A stretch of 64,000 nt of DNA from Burkholderia puraquae (GCF_002099195.1 NZ_NBYX01000010.1:124001-188000); one strand, 5' to 3'; shown: positions 33,747 to 46,034, counted from the stretch's first letter. Translations and numbers: made by a program. Notes: a model not told the origin generated them from the sequence alone.

Positions 33747-36443
33747 ATGACGCCGCCGCTCCGGGATGCTTCCCATCTCATTCGCCGCCTCAATCCCCAC
33801 TGCACGCGCGCGCTCGAAGCCGCCGCGAGTCTTTGCCAGACCCGGCTCTCGGACGAAATCGCGGTCGAACACTGGGTGCTGAAGCTGATCGAGGCGGACG
33901 ACGGCGACATTCCCGCGCTGCTGCGCCACTACGATCTCGACATCGATGCCGTCTGGGACGCACTGATCGACGTGATCGACCGCATGCCACGCACGTTGCG
34001 CGGCATGCCGGCGCTGTCGCGGCAGCTCGCCACGGTGATCGAGGATGCGTGGGCGCATGCGATGACCGACGATCGCGACGGCATCATTCGCTCCGGACAT
34101 CTGCTGCAGGCCATCGTCGATGCGCCGCACGTGCTGCGAACGCAGCGTGCGTGGCCGCTACTGTCGGTCTCCAGCGCGCAAATCCGGCGTGTGCTGCCGC
34201 GGCTTGGACGACGGTCGTGCGAAAACGCAGGCGACGACTCCATACCAGCGCGCGAAACCGACTCGACGGGCGATCTGCCCGTCGACGGCACGACGCCGTC
34301 GGCCACCTCTCCGCGACACACACCGACGCGCCCGATCGAACCTGACGCGCTCGCCCGCTTCGCACTCGACCTGACCGAAAAAGCACGTCGCGGCGAGATC
34401 GATCCCGTCTTCGGCCGCGACCGCGAGATCCGGCAGATGATCGACGTGCTCGCACGGCGCCGCAAAAACAATCCGATCCTCGTCGGCGAACCGGGCGTAG
34501 GCAAGACCGCGCTGGTCGAAGGGCTCGCATTGCGCGTGGTCGAAGGTAGCGTGCCGGAGACGATCCGGGATACGCGCATCCTGACGCTCGGTCTCGGCTT
34601 GTTGCAAGCGGGTGCGGGCGTGAAAGGCGAATTCGAACAACGGCTGAAGAACGTCATCGACGAAGTGCGGGCTTCGGCCACGCCGATCCTGCTGTTCATC
34701 GACGAAGCGCACACGCTGATCGGTGCAGGCAACGCGGCGGGCGGCGCCGACGCGGCCAACCTGCTGAAGCCGGCGCTCGCGCGCGGCGAGTTGCGCACGA
34801 TCGCGGCCACCACGTGGGCCGAATACAAGGAATACTTCGAACGCGATGCCGCGCTCGAACGACGCTTCCAGGTGGTCAAGGTCGACGAACCGGACGACGA
34901 TACGGCCTGCCTGATGCTGCGCGGGCTCGCGAACCGATACGCGAAACATCACGATGTCCACATCCGCGACGAAGCGATCGTCGCGGCCGTGCGGCTGTCG
35001 CGCCGCTACATTCCAGCCCGGCAACTGCCGGACAAAGCCGTCGACCTGATCGATACGGCCGCCGCGCGCGTGAGGATGGCGCTCGACGTCCCGCCTGCGG
35101 AACTGCAGCAGGCGCGCGCCGCACTGGAGGCGCTCGAACTGGAGCGCGCCGCACTCGATGCGGACGCCGGCGCCGGGATCATCAACATCGCCGAACGGCG
35201 CACCGCGATCGACAGGGAACACGAAGACATGCGCGGCACCGCCGATGCGCTGCTCGGCCAGTACACGCGGGAACAAGAACTCGTCGGCAACTTGCGCGCC
35301 CTCCGTGGCGCAACCGATCAGGCGCCCGACCCGGCAGCCGTTTCCAACGCGCTTGACGCGTTATCGACCGCTCAGGGCAAAGCACCCATGATCTCTGCCG
35401 ACGTCGATGCGCAATCCATCGCGCGCGTCGTCGCCGAATGGACGGGCGTGCCGGTCGGCAATCTCGTCGAGGACGAATTGCGCAGCCTGCTCGCGCTCGA
35501 AGCGATGCTCGCCACACGCGTGGTCGGACAGGATGAGGCGATCGGCGCGTTGGCCGAAAGCCTGCGCACGGCCAAGGCGGGCCTGAAGAGCGAACGTGCG
35601 CCGCTCGGCGTCTTCCTGCTGGCCGGGCCATCCGGCGTCGGCAAGACCGAGACCGCGCTGGCGCTCGCCGATCTGCTGTTCGGCGGCGAGGCCGCGCTGA
35701 CGACCATCAACCTGTCCGAGTATCAGGAAGCGCACACGGTGTCGCAACTCAAGGGCTCGCCGCCCGGCTACGTCGGCTACGGGCGCGGCGGCGTGCTGAC
35801 TGAAGCAGTGCGCCAGCGCCCGTACAGCGTCGTGCTGCTGGACGAAGTCGAGAAAGCGCATCGCGATGTGCTCGACATCTTCTATCAGGTGTTCGACCGG
35901 GGCACGATGCGCGACGGCGAGGGGCGCGAGATCGATTTCCGCAACTGCGTGATCGTGATGACGTCCAATCTCGGCAGTACCCAGATCGACGACGCGACGG
36001 CGGAGGAAGCGTCGATCACGCAGGCCACCTTGCGAGAAACCATTCATCCGAAACTGGTCGAGCATTTCCAGCCGGCGTTGCTCGCGCGTTTCCAGACGCT
36101 CGTTTATCGGCCGCTCGACGCCGCGGCGCTCGCCTCGATCGTACGGATCAGACTCGACAAGATCGCCGAGCGCCTGCACCGGCAACATGCCGTGACACTG
36201 TCGTACGCGGACGATCTGGTCGAATCGATCGCACAACACTGCGTGTCGCGAGAATCGGGTGCACGCAGCGTCGACGCGTTCCTGAACCAGCATGTGCTGC
36301 CAGTCATTTCGCGCGAACTGCTTACCCGGATGACGTCGGGTTGCGCGACATCGATGATCTCGCTGACGATCGGGGCAGCAGGTAATTTGACAATCGATTT
36401 CGATAACCCAAACACACGACGATCAATAACGGGGCAAGGCTGA
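33747..36443 (+). CDS. clpV: T6SS sheath-disassembly ATPase ClpV (TssH)
   Basis: This AAA+ unfoldase recycles contracted TssB/C sheaths. The 898-residue protein has an N-terminal Clp repeat region, a first Walker A GEPGVGKT (247-254) with Walker B LLFIDEAHTLIGAG, a shorter coiled middle domain than ClpB, and a second Walker A GPSGVGKT (627-634) with VVLLDEVEKAH. The LKGSPPGYVGYGRGG pore segment is present. The N-terminal domain is followed by a Ser/Thr/Pro-rich linker at about 160-195. Confidence 0.95.
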   Translation: MTPPLRDASHLIRRLNPHCTRALEAAASLCQTRLSDEIAVEHWVLKLIEADDGDIPALLRHYDLDIDAVWDALIDVIDRMPRTLRGMPALSRQLATVIEDAWAHAMTDDRDGIIRSGHLLQAIVDAPHVLRTQRAWPLLSVSSAQIRRVLPRLGRRSCENAGDDSIPARETDSTGDLPVDGTTPSATSPRHTPTRPIEPDALARFALDLTEKARRGEIDPVFGRDREIRQMIDVLARRRKNNPILVGEPGVGKTALVEGLALRVVEGSVPETIRDTRILTLGLGLLQAGAGVKGEFEQRLKNVIDEVRASATPILLFIDEAHTLIGAGNAAGGADAANLLKPALARGELRTIAATTWAEYKEYFERDAALERRFQVVKVDEPDDDTACLMLRGLANRYAKHHDVHIRDEAIVAAVRLSRRYIPARQLPDKAVDLIDTAAARVRMALDVPPAELQQARAALEALELERAALDADAGAGIINIAERRTAIDREHEDMRGTADALLGQYTREQELVGNLRALRGATDQAPDPAAVSNALDALSTAQGKAPMISADVDAQSIARVVAEWTGVPVGNLVEDELRSLLALEAMLATRVVGQDEAIGALAESLRTAKAGLKSERAPLGVFLLAGPSGVGKTETALALADLLFGGEAALTTINLSEYQEAHTVSQLKGSPPGYVGYGRGGVLTEAVRQRPYSVVLLDEVEKAHRDVLDIFYQVFDRGTMRDGEGREIDFRNCVIVMTSNLGSTQIDDATAEEASITQATLRETIHPKLVEHFQPALLARFQTLVYRPLDAAALASIVRIRLDKIAERLHRQHAVTLSYADDLVESIAQHCVSRESGARSVDAFLNQHVLPVISRELLTRMTSGCATSMISLTIGAAGNLTIDFDNPNTRRSITGQG

Positions 36444-36483
36444 CACAGCACGGTCGTCCCCAATCTGCACTCAACGAAAAGCT

Positions 36484-36855
36484 ATGGAGCTCATTCTTCT
36501 TGTCGCTTGTGCGTGGTTATGCAGTGCGTTCTGGTTGATCCGCATTCCCTGCGTAATCATCCAGATGCGTCGCAATTCCCAGGATATCTGGACTTTCATG
36601 TCGCTAGGTCGATTGTTTCTCCTGGCACTCGTCTATATCGTTACTGCTCCGCTCCCGCTGTTAATCGCCTTTGCGATAGCTGGCGCAGGCGTCAGCGGCA
36701 GCAAAGCCGGTAGCCTCGAGCCAATTCTGTCTCTGGCATGGGCCGCGCTGTGGATTTTCCTGTCTGCCGCGGCAGTCGCATTGATACTGGCAATCTTTCG
36801 GCTGTTCGTCATGCTTGGCTCAGCTCGGATATTCACCAGGCACATGAGGAACTGA
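36484..36855 (+). CDS. Small membrane protein within the T6SS operon
   Basis: This 123-residue protein has about three hydrophobic helices (1-18, 38-62 and 78-105) and no recognised domain. It lies 40 bases after clpV and 25 before tssE, on the same strand and surely co-transcribed. I know no T6SS family that fits. Its base composition is AT-richer than clpV, which hints at later insertion. It might be an inner-membrane immunity or accessory factor. Confidence 0.6.
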   Translation: MELILLVACAWLCSAFWLIRIPCVIIQMRRNSQDIWTFMSLGRLFLLALVYIVTAPLPLLIAFAIAGAGVSGSKAGSLEPILSLAWAALWIFLSAAAVALILAIFRLFVMLGSARIFTRHMRN

Positions 36856-36880
36856 TCATGTCAGGAGCGATAGCAACACG

Positions 36881-37303
36881 ATGACCGCCGGCCCCTCCCT
36901 CTACGACATGTTGCTCGGCCAGATCGGCGGCGAGCCGATCGGCGCGTACGACGACCGTACACTTGAATGCCTGAGCGTTCAGCAGAACGTACGCCGCATC
37001 CTCAATACGCGGGCCGGTGCGCTGAAGCACCTGCCCGACTACGGGCTACCCGACCTGACGAACATCTACAAGGCCCTGCCCGCGTCGGCGCACTTGCTCA
37101 AGCAGCAGATGGAAGCAACGCTGCTGAAGTACGAGCCGCGCATCCGCTCGATCGACGTCGGGATCGTCGACAATCGCGATCCCGGCATCCTCGTCAGCTT
37201 CGAGATGACCTGCCACCTGAAGAACGCGGGGCTCGTGCGCTTCGGCACATACTTCGAGCCGCCCGGTCGCCTGCGCATCGAACGGTACGTCGCCCGCTCA
37301 TGA
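36881..37303 (+). CDS. tssE: T6SS baseplate protein TssE (gp25-like)
   Basis: This 140-residue member of the gp25/GPW family starts sheath assembly at the baseplate. Diagnostic parts are VQQNVRRILNTRAGALKHLP, DYGLPDLTNIYKALP and YEPRI with FEMTCHL. It ends the plus-strand arm and stops 10 bases from the convergent quinone reductase gene. Confidence 0.93.
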   Translation: MTAGPSLYDMLLGQIGGEPIGAYDDRTLECLSVQQNVRRILNTRAGALKHLPDYGLPDLTNIYKALPASAHLLKQQMEATLLKYEPRIRSIDVGIVDNRDPGILVSFEMTCHLKNAGLVRFGTYFEPPGRLRIERYVARS

Positions 37304-37313
37304 TCGAGCGCGA

Positions 37314-38099
37314 TCAGCCCTCGTGCGCCAGATGCACCGCAAACCCCACCTTCCCCGGTACGATCTCGTCCTTCAGCGTCAATGCCGGAATCTCGTAATC
37401 GCCCGCGTTCTGCCGGCGGAACGGAATCGGCTGCGTCGTCCACAGTTCATCCAGACGCTTGCCGAGCGCAATACGCGTTTCGTCGAAGCGCGCTTCGTTC
37501 ATCTTGCCTGTCCGGTAGATCACGAACGGCGGCAGCACGTCGAAGCCCGGGTAATACAGCACGCCGTGCTGGATCGGGAACAGCACGTCGTCGATCGGCC
37601 CGTTGATGCCGCGCGGGCTATAGTGCGACTCCCACCCGCCCGTCGTGACGACCACCATTGCCCGCTTGCCGGCAAACAAGCCTTCACCGTAGCGATCGCC
37701 CCAGTGCGTATCGGAATGCTCGCCGACACCGTACGCAAAGCCGTACGCGTACACGCGCTCGAACCAGCCCTTCATGATCGCCGGCATCGAGAACCACCAC
37801 AGCGGAAACTGCAGGATCACCGCGTCGGCCCATTTCAGCTTCTCCTGCTCGCGCGCGATGTCTTCGCTCTGCGTGCCGGCCGCGAATGCGCGCTTCGAGT
37901 CGAGCGACGGATCGAAACGCGTGTCAGGCGCACGATCGGTCACGTCGTTCGCATCGAACGCCGCCTTCCAGTTCATCGCATACAGGTCGGTCACCTGCAC
38001 CGTGTGGCCGGCCGCTTCGAGATGCTCGACGGCGAAGTCGCGCAGTGCGCCGTTCAATGAACGCGGTTCGGGATGGGCATACACGATCAGCACATTCAT
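37314..38099 (-). CDS. NAD(P)H quinone oxidoreductase, flavodoxin-fold family
   Basis: This 261-residue protein is of the NQO1/MdaB-type flavodoxin-like fold and probably reduces quinones by two electrons with bound FAD. Features are the nucleotide start MNVLIVYAHPEPRSLNG, VILQFPLWWFSMPAIMKGWF, the ERVYAYGFAYG loop and VVVTTGG. The ATG at 38097-38099 begins the conserved MNVLIVYAHP. It is transcribed divergently from a LysR gene 86 bases away, which probably controls it. Confidence 0.85.
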   Translation of the reverse strand: MNVLIVYAHPEPRSLNGALRDFAVEHLEAAGHTVQVTDLYAMNWKAAFDANDVTDRAPDTRFDPSLDSKRAFAAGTQSEDIAREQEKLKWADAVILQFPLWWFSMPAIMKGWFERVYAYGFAYGVGEHSDTHWGDRYGEGLFAGKRAMVVVTTGGWESHYSPRGINGPIDDVLFPIQHGVLYYPGFDVLPPFVIYRTGKMNEARFDETRIALGKRLDELWTTQPIPFRRQNAGDYEIPALTLKDEIVPGKVGFAVHLAHEG

Positions 38100-38185
38100 G
38101 TTCGTCACTCCGTGGATTGAATGACTGCAGGATGCCGCCATCGACGGTATATTTGAAATGAATTCCTGATATTCCAGGTATAGCC

Positions 38186-39079
38186 GTGAATAATCTCAGA
38201 AGGCTCGATCTGAACCTGCTCGTCACGCTGGACGTGCTGCTCGCCGAACACAACGTCACGCGCGCGGCCGAGAAGCTGAACATGTCGCAGCCATCGGTCA
38301 GCGTGCAACTGCAGAAACTGCGCGACGTGTTCGGCGATCCGCTGCTGCTGCCGGGGCCACGCGGAATGCGGCCGACCGCGCGCGCGGAAGCGCTGCGCGA
38401 ACCGTTGCGCGATGCGCTCGAAGCGGTCGAGCGTGCAGTCATTCCGGCCACGCCGTTCGATCCCGCGACCGCGACGAACACGTGGCGTGTGGCAGCGACC
38501 GACTACGGCGAATCGACGATCGTGCTGCCCGCGCTGAACGCGCTGCGTTCGGCCGCGCCCGCCACGCGGCTCGCCGTCGTCGAGCTTGTACCGCCGCGCA
38601 TCGAGCAGGATGCCGAACGAAACGGCATCGATCTCGCCTTCCATACGACCGAAGAGTCGCCGCCCGGCATGCGGCGCCGGCCGCTGTTCGCCGAGCGTTA
38701 TGTGCTCATCGGCCGCGCCGGGCACCCGAAGCTGAAGCGGCGCCCGACGCTCGCGCAGTTCGGCACGCTCGAACACGTGATCGTGTCGCCCGACGGCGGC
38801 GGCTTCTTCGGCGTAACGGACGAAGCGCTCGCGAAGATGGGCGCCGCGCGGCGCGTCGTGCTGTCGGTGCCGCATTTCCTGTTCGTGATGTCGGCCGTCG
38901 CAAGCACCGATCTCGTCGCAATGGTGCCCGAGCGGCTGGTACGCGACGTGCCCGCACTGCGCGTGGTGGAAGCGCCGGTCGAGGTGCCCGGCTATGAAAT
39001 GTCGATGCTGTGGCACGAGCGCGTGCATCGCGATCCGGCGCATCGGTGGCTGCGGGAGACGATCGCGGCAGCGGTGTAA
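38186..39079 (+). CDS. LysR-family regulator next to the quinone reductase
   Basis: This 297-residue LysR regulator has the N-terminal helix-turn-helix LNLLVTLDVLLAEHNVTRAA and MSQPSVSVQLQKLRDVFGDP. The rest is the ligand-binding domain. The start is the GTG at 38186. Genes of the NodD/LinR group have the same N-terminal layout. It is divergent from the quinone reductase, and a CCTG-N6-CAGG dyad (38165-38178) lies between them. The inducer is unknown. Confidence 0.85.
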   Translation: MNNLRRLDLNLLVTLDVLLAEHNVTRAAEKLNMSQPSVSVQLQKLRDVFGDPLLLPGPRGMRPTARAEALREPLRDALEAVERAVIPATPFDPATATNTWRVAATDYGESTIVLPALNALRSAAPATRLAVVELVPPRIEQDAERNGIDLAFHTTEESPPGMRRRPLFAERYVLIGRAGHPKLKRRPTLAQFGTLEHVIVSPDGGGFFGVTDEALAKMGAARRVVLSVPHFLFVMSAVASTDLVAMVPERLVRDVPALRVVEAPVEVPGYEMSMLWHERVHRDPAHRWLRETIAAAV

Positions 39080-39144
39080 TTCGTTCGCCTGCCCGGTGCG
39101 GCCGCCCGCTTCGATCGCATCGCATGAAATCCTTCATCCGGGGC

Positions 39145-39180
39145 TTGAAACCGCGCCAAACACTGTATATATTTACAGTG
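39145..39180 (+). promoter_or_regulatory. LexA-controlled promoter with SOS box
   Basis: A -35 TTGAAA (39145-39150), a 17-base spacer and a -10 TATATT (39168-39173) form a near-consensus promoter. The -10 lies inside CACTGTATATATTTACAGTG (39161-39180), which contains a perfect CTGT-N8-ACAG LexA site. LexA bound here would block polymerase. The gene at 39244 is the only one this can serve. Confidence 0.85.
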
Positions 39181-39243
39181 CTTTTTGCACCATTTGACCC
39201 GAATTCCGTCATCCAGAGACGAACGGACTTTTGTGAGGCGACC

Positions 39244-39648
39244 ATGTTCCAGGCATCCGCATTCGATCCCGAGCAACCCGGCTTCAACCCCATCCACTTC
39301 GAGCGCGCCGCGCAGCGGGCGGTCGTCGATCTGCAGCGTGTCGCCGGCGGCCCCGCGCAGCGGGCGCTCGGCCTGCGGCGCCGCACCCATCCTGCGGCCG
39401 TCCGCACGATGAGCTGGCAGGCGCTGCTGAACGTCGAAGAGCTGGCATTCTCGAATGCCGGCTTCCTGAACCGCAACGATCCGGCCGTGGTCGACGCGTT
39501 CATCCGGTTGCGCGACAGCCGGCTGATCGCCGCGGACATCGAGGAGCCGGTCGACTGGCGTCGCGACGATGACGACCTGCCGGCCATCTACCTGATCGTC
39601 AAGGCGATGCTGGAAGCGGAAGAGGAAGAACGGGCCGAAGCCGCCTGA
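39244..39648 (+). CDS. SOS-controlled gene of unknown function
   Basis: This 134-residue cytoplasmic protein has no membrane segment and no family I recognise. It is arginine-rich in the first half (ALGLRRRTHPAAVRTMSW) and acidic at the C-terminus (MLEAEEEERAEAA). It does not resemble SulA, ImuA or UmuD. The LexA-type promoter 64 bases upstream of the ATG predicts induction by DNA damage. A division inhibitor, recombination helper or small stress factor are all possible. Confidence 0.65.
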   Translation: MFQASAFDPEQPGFNPIHFERAAQRAVVDLQRVAGGPAQRALGLRRRTHPAAVRTMSWQALLNVEELAFSNAGFLNRNDPAVVDAFIRLRDSRLIAADIEEPVDWRRDDDDLPAIYLIVKAMLEAEEEERAEAA

Positions 39649-39685
39649 GCCGTGATGGCCGTTCACGGTCACAGTCTGTCGGGGG

Positions 39686-39712
39686 CGCGCCGCCACGTTG
39701 CGTGGTGGCGCG
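39686..39712. terminator. Strong GC hairpin downstream of the SOS gene
   Basis: CGCGCCGCCAC (39686-39696) pairs with GTGGTGGCGCG (39702-39712), with one G-T pair and a GTTGC loop. It lies 38 bases past the stop of the SOS gene and before the convergent FadH-like gene. There is no T-tract, so it may be a weak or protein-assisted terminator, or an mRNA-end stabiliser. Confidence 0.4.
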
Positions 39713-39822
39713 GCCGGCGCTGCGGCTGATTTCAGTCCTGCGTCAGAGAACCGGGGCATCGAACGGTGAGCCCCGAACCGCCGCGCGGCGTACGTCCGGG
39801 TGACCGTTGCAGCGACCACCGG

Positions 39823-43014
<3,192 letters not shown>

Positions 43015-43111
43015 TGCCGGGCCGCAGGCGGTACGACGTGCCTGCGCGGGATTTCATCGGTATGATCAATGCCATACCAAAGCGGCGCCCACCGGCGCAC
43101 TCTCCCGCCTC

Positions 43112-43657
43112 ATGCCCAATCACACCACCCTGATCGAAGCGACGATCGACCGTATCGACACGAACCTCATTCGTGTCGCGTCCGATCTCAAGAAGGTGCC
43201 GCTTTATCGCGTGACGATGCAGGGCGTCTGCTACTTCATCGCCGCCGGCGATATCGATGCCGAGGCGTTCAAGCAGATCGATCAGTTGAAGCCCGGGATG
43301 GCCGTGCGCGCGTGCATCTTCAACGATCGCGGCCGGCACCAGATCGCGTGGATCAGGAGCCACGATCTGGCGATCGCACCTTACGATGCGTTCAGACAGA
43401 AGAACAGCAACCAGTCGCTGCTCATGTGGGCGTCATGCATCTTCATGCTGAGCCTGCTGATCGACGGTGCCGCCTTCAAATCGGGCTGGGCGTTCGTCGG
43501 CGCGGTGGCCTTGGTCGTGGGCATCATCAGCCTGCTGGGCTCCCTGCTCGCGATCGCCGGCCTGTCCGAACTGGTCTTCCGGCCCCAGCGGCGCGAAGCC
43601 CAGCAAAAGTGGCAATGCGAACCGGCCGGTTTCGCGGTGGAACGGAGCAATGCATGA
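43112..43657 (+). CDS. Small membrane protein, first of an overlapping pair
   Basis: This 181-residue protein has a soluble N-terminal part of about 90 residues with an OB-like feel (YRVTMQGVCYFIAAGDIDAE, FKQIDQLKPGMAVRACIFND). Two transmembrane helices follow at about 100-118 and 128-155, then a basic tail. I recognise no family. The stop overlaps the next gene as ATGA, so both products are made together and likely interact. Similar paired proteins in Burkholderia are known only as hypotheticals. Confidence 0.6.
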   Translation: MPNHTTLIEATIDRIDTNLIRVASDLKKVPLYRVTMQGVCYFIAAGDIDAEAFKQIDQLKPGMAVRACIFNDRGRHQIAWIRSHDLAIAPYDAFRQKNSNQSLLMWASCIFMLSLLIDGAAFKSGWAFVGAVALVVGIISLLGSLLAIAGLSELVFRPQRREAQQKWQCEPAGFAVERSNA

Positions 43658-44256
43658 GCGATCGCACCATGCAGATTGCGTCCGGTTGCGTGACATCGGT
43701 CAGCCAGAAGACGATCAGCACGAAGGTCTGGAGCAACAACCTGGGCACGACCACGCAAAGCATCGAGGAGATTGCGCTCCAGCTCGACACCGTCGACGCA
43801 CCGCTCACGCTCAGGACGGACAGCACGCGGAGCGTGTTCATCGTCGCGGGCGACCGTTTGACCGTTGCATACACGCAAGGTCGGGATCGCCGCGCCATCT
43901 ACGCTATCCGCAATGCGACCGACGGCTCGGTGTATCTCGTTCGCACCGCGAAAGCCGCGGCTGCCCGCACCGATGTTGTCGTAACGATCGGCATGCTGGT
44001 CGCCATGGCCATCACGGTCGGCCTCGTGTCCGCGATGGAACGCAGCACGGACAGCGCGCTCGAGATATCCACATGGTTCGGCGGAGCCGCGATCGCCCTC
44101 TTCCTGCTGAGCACGATCCTGCGCACCGTGTTCGGCATAATCATATGGCCCGAGATCCGGCGGCTCAGGCAGCCAGGCGGCAAACGCGAGATGAATGCTG
44201 CCCGGAGCGCACTGTCGCTCTCGAACGAAGAAACGCCGCACATCCGCTTCATCTGA
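43654..44256 (+). CDS. Small membrane protein, second of an overlapping pair
   Basis: This 200-residue protein has the same plan as its upstream partner: a beta-rich N-terminal 90 residues (IASGCVTSVSQKTISTKVWS, SVFIVAGDRLTVAYTQGRDR) and two membrane helices (about 106-125 and 140-165). The two may descend from an old duplication, judging by shared architecture rather than obvious identity. The ATG overlaps the preceding stop. No function is known. It converges with the aconitase X genes. Confidence 0.6.
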   Translation: MSDRTMQIASGCVTSVSQKTISTKVWSNNLGTTTQSIEEIALQLDTVDAPLTLRTDSTRSVFIVAGDRLTVAYTQGRDRRAIYAIRNATDGSVYLVRTAKAAAARTDVVVTIGMLVAMAITVGLVSAMERSTDSALEISTWFGGAAIALFLLSTILRTVFGIIIWPEIRRLRQPGGKREMNAARSALSLSNEETPHIRFI

Positions 44257-44277
44257 ACCGATCCGGCGCACGACGCG

Positions 44278-44727
44278 TCAGCGATCGACGCAAATCCGCG
44301 CGCCGCCGTCCCCCTCACCCGCTTCGATCCGCACCTCCCCCGTCGCGGCGGCGATCGCGTCGTACACGTCATCGGTCACGCACACCACCGGCACCGCGAT
44401 CGCATACAGCTCGGCCGCGACGATCGCGCCGATCGAGATGATCAGGTCGCGCTCCTTCAGCACGATCGCGACCGGCCCCGTGCCGTTGCGCACGGCTTCC
44501 GCGAGCACGCTGCTGCTGGAACTCGAGCCCTTCGCGTGCGGCATCACCATCACCTTGCCGGCGAGGCTCGCACCGGCCTGCGGATGCCCGCGATCGACGA
44601 TCTTTCCCGCGCCGGAGTCGTAGCCGCCCCAGAAGCTGAGCGGCTTGTCGAGCACGAACGGGCGCGCGCATGCGCTGCCCGGCACGAGCGTGTCGCCCGT
44701 CAATACCTTGCGCGTGGCCTCAGTCAT
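44278..44727 (-). CDS. Aconitase X small (swivel-domain) subunit
   Basis: This 149-residue DUF126/AcnX swivelling domain carries the small-subunit motif GYDSGAGKIVDRGHPQAGAS, then KGSSSSSSVL and VVCVTDDV. Together with the large subunit it forms a dehydratase of the aconitase superfamily. Bacterial AcnX enzymes act on cis-3-hydroxy-L-proline, but the substrate here is not shown. The ATG at 44725-44727 overlaps the large-subunit stop by 8 bases, so the complex is co-translated. Confidence 0.85.
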   Translation of the reverse strand: MTEATRKVLTGDTLVPGSACARPFVLDKPLSFWGGYDSGAGKIVDRGHPQAGASLAGKVMVMPHAKGSSSSSSVLAEAVRNGTGPVAIVLKERDLIISIGAIVAAELYAIAVPVVCVTDDVYDAIAAATGEVRIEAGEGDGGARICVDR

Positions 44728-45967
44728 CGAATCGCACCTTTCCTTCATACGCCGAGCGCACGCATTCGCGCATGCTGCCGTATGCGACCGTCACGCCGAT
44801 GTTCGCGGGCGCATACGACGCCCATTTCCCCGAATTGGTCATCACGAGCCCCGACAGTTGCTTCATTACCGGCGTGATGTACGTGCAGGTGTCGACGACG
44901 ATCTGGATGCCGCGTGCAGCGAATTTCTCCGCGAGGCCGGCTTCATCCAGCTCCCACAAGATGAACCGGCTCGTGTTCACGTAGAAATCGCAGGCCGGCT
45001 TGCCGTCGAACGCATCGAGCAAGGTATCGAGCGTGCGGAATTCGGCCAGCGAGAAATGCGGCGTGCCGAGCGCCACCGCGACGAGCGCGTCGCCGGCCGC
45101 GCCGTGGTTCAGCGTGCGGCGAATCTCGTCGAGATCGGCCATCGTCACGTCGACCGTGCGTTGCACCGCCTGCCCGTGCAGCGCGGCGGCGAGCGTGGGT
45201 GCTTCCGGCGTCACGCCGACCGCATGGAACAGCGCGACGGCCCCGCTCGACGCGGCGGCCGCGCCGAGTGCCTTGAGTTCGTCTTCGGTGGTGTCCGCCG
45301 GCAGCCCGACGATCGCCGGCACTACCGCGCCCGCGATCCTGCCGATCAGCAACCCGAGCGCGGCGAAATGGATGTCGCGCGACGGCAGGCGGCTGAAGTC
45401 CGGTGCGTTGAACACGAGCCGCGCGGCGCGGTTCGCTTCGACATGAAGCCCCGCATACGGCGCACGCCCGGTGATTGCGGCAGCCAGGTCGAGAAAGTCG
45501 CCATACCGGCTCGTGCGCGCGCCGAGCACCGAGTTCGCGAACACGATCGCATTGGATTCGGCCCACGCGATCTGCTCGCCTTTCGCGGGACGGTTCTTCA
45601 GCTGGTACGGCGCGCACGTGAAGCTCGATTCGCAGCCGAGCTGCAGATGCGCGTCCATCAGGCGCTGCGCGTCGCGCTGGATCGTGCGGTCGCCGTGGTA
45701 CAGCTCGGGATGGATCAGGTCGAGCGACCCGACGTTCAGCGTGGTCGGCACCGCGACCTTCGCGCCGGTGTCGACGAAATACTCGACGAAGTCGAGGCTG
45801 GTCTGGCCGTGGTAAAGGCAGCCGTCGATATGCGCGGACGTGATGTCGATCAGGTGCGGCGCGGACATCACTTGCGCCGTGCGCGCGACGATCCGCATCG
45901 CGCGCGCGACGCCGTCGCCGAAATCCCCGCGCAACATGGCGCTGTCGCGGTCACTCAACTGCAGCAT
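44720..45967 (-). CDS. Aconitase X catalytic (large) subunit
   Basis: This 415-residue DUF521/AcnX catalytic domain has the diagnostic DITSAHIDGCLYHGQTSLDF, a cysteine in LGCESSFTCAPYQ, WAESNAIVFANSVLGARTSR and VDTCTYITPVM. The cysteines probably bind an iron-sulfur cluster. In other species AcnX dehydrates cis-3-hydroxy-L-proline to a pyrroline. Substrate assignment here is an inference, and no proline racemase or pyrroline reductase is visible nearby. Two separate polypeptides rather than one fused chain distinguish it from the monomeric type. Confidence 0.85.
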   Translation of the reverse strand: MLQLSDRDSAMLRGDFGDGVARAMRIVARTAQVMSAPHLIDITSAHIDGCLYHGQTSLDFVEYFVDTGAKVAVPTTLNVGSLDLIHPELYHGDRTIQRDAQRLMDAHLQLGCESSFTCAPYQLKNRPAKGEQIAWAESNAIVFANSVLGARTSRYGDFLDLAAAITGRAPYAGLHVEANRAARLVFNAPDFSRLPSRDIHFAALGLLIGRIAGAVVPAIVGLPADTTEDELKALGAAAASSGAVALFHAVGVTPEAPTLAAALHGQAVQRTVDVTMADLDEIRRTLNHGAAGDALVAVALGTPHFSLAEFRTLDTLLDAFDGKPACDFYVNTSRFILWELDEAGLAEKFAARGIQIVVDTCTYITPVMKQLSGLVMTNSGKWASYAPANIGVTVAYGSMRECVRSAYEGKVRFDD

Positions 45968-46034
45968 CGGTTGCTCCTCTGACGCGTGCCGGCGGCGCCG
46001 GCCCGTGAAATCCGTCAGGGGACTCTACAACTGG

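Noticed and set aside
38165..38178. CCTG-N6-CAGG dyad as LysR operator
   Set aside because: It lies in a suitable divergent region but is too short and lacks a clear T-N11-A match to list as a separate feature.
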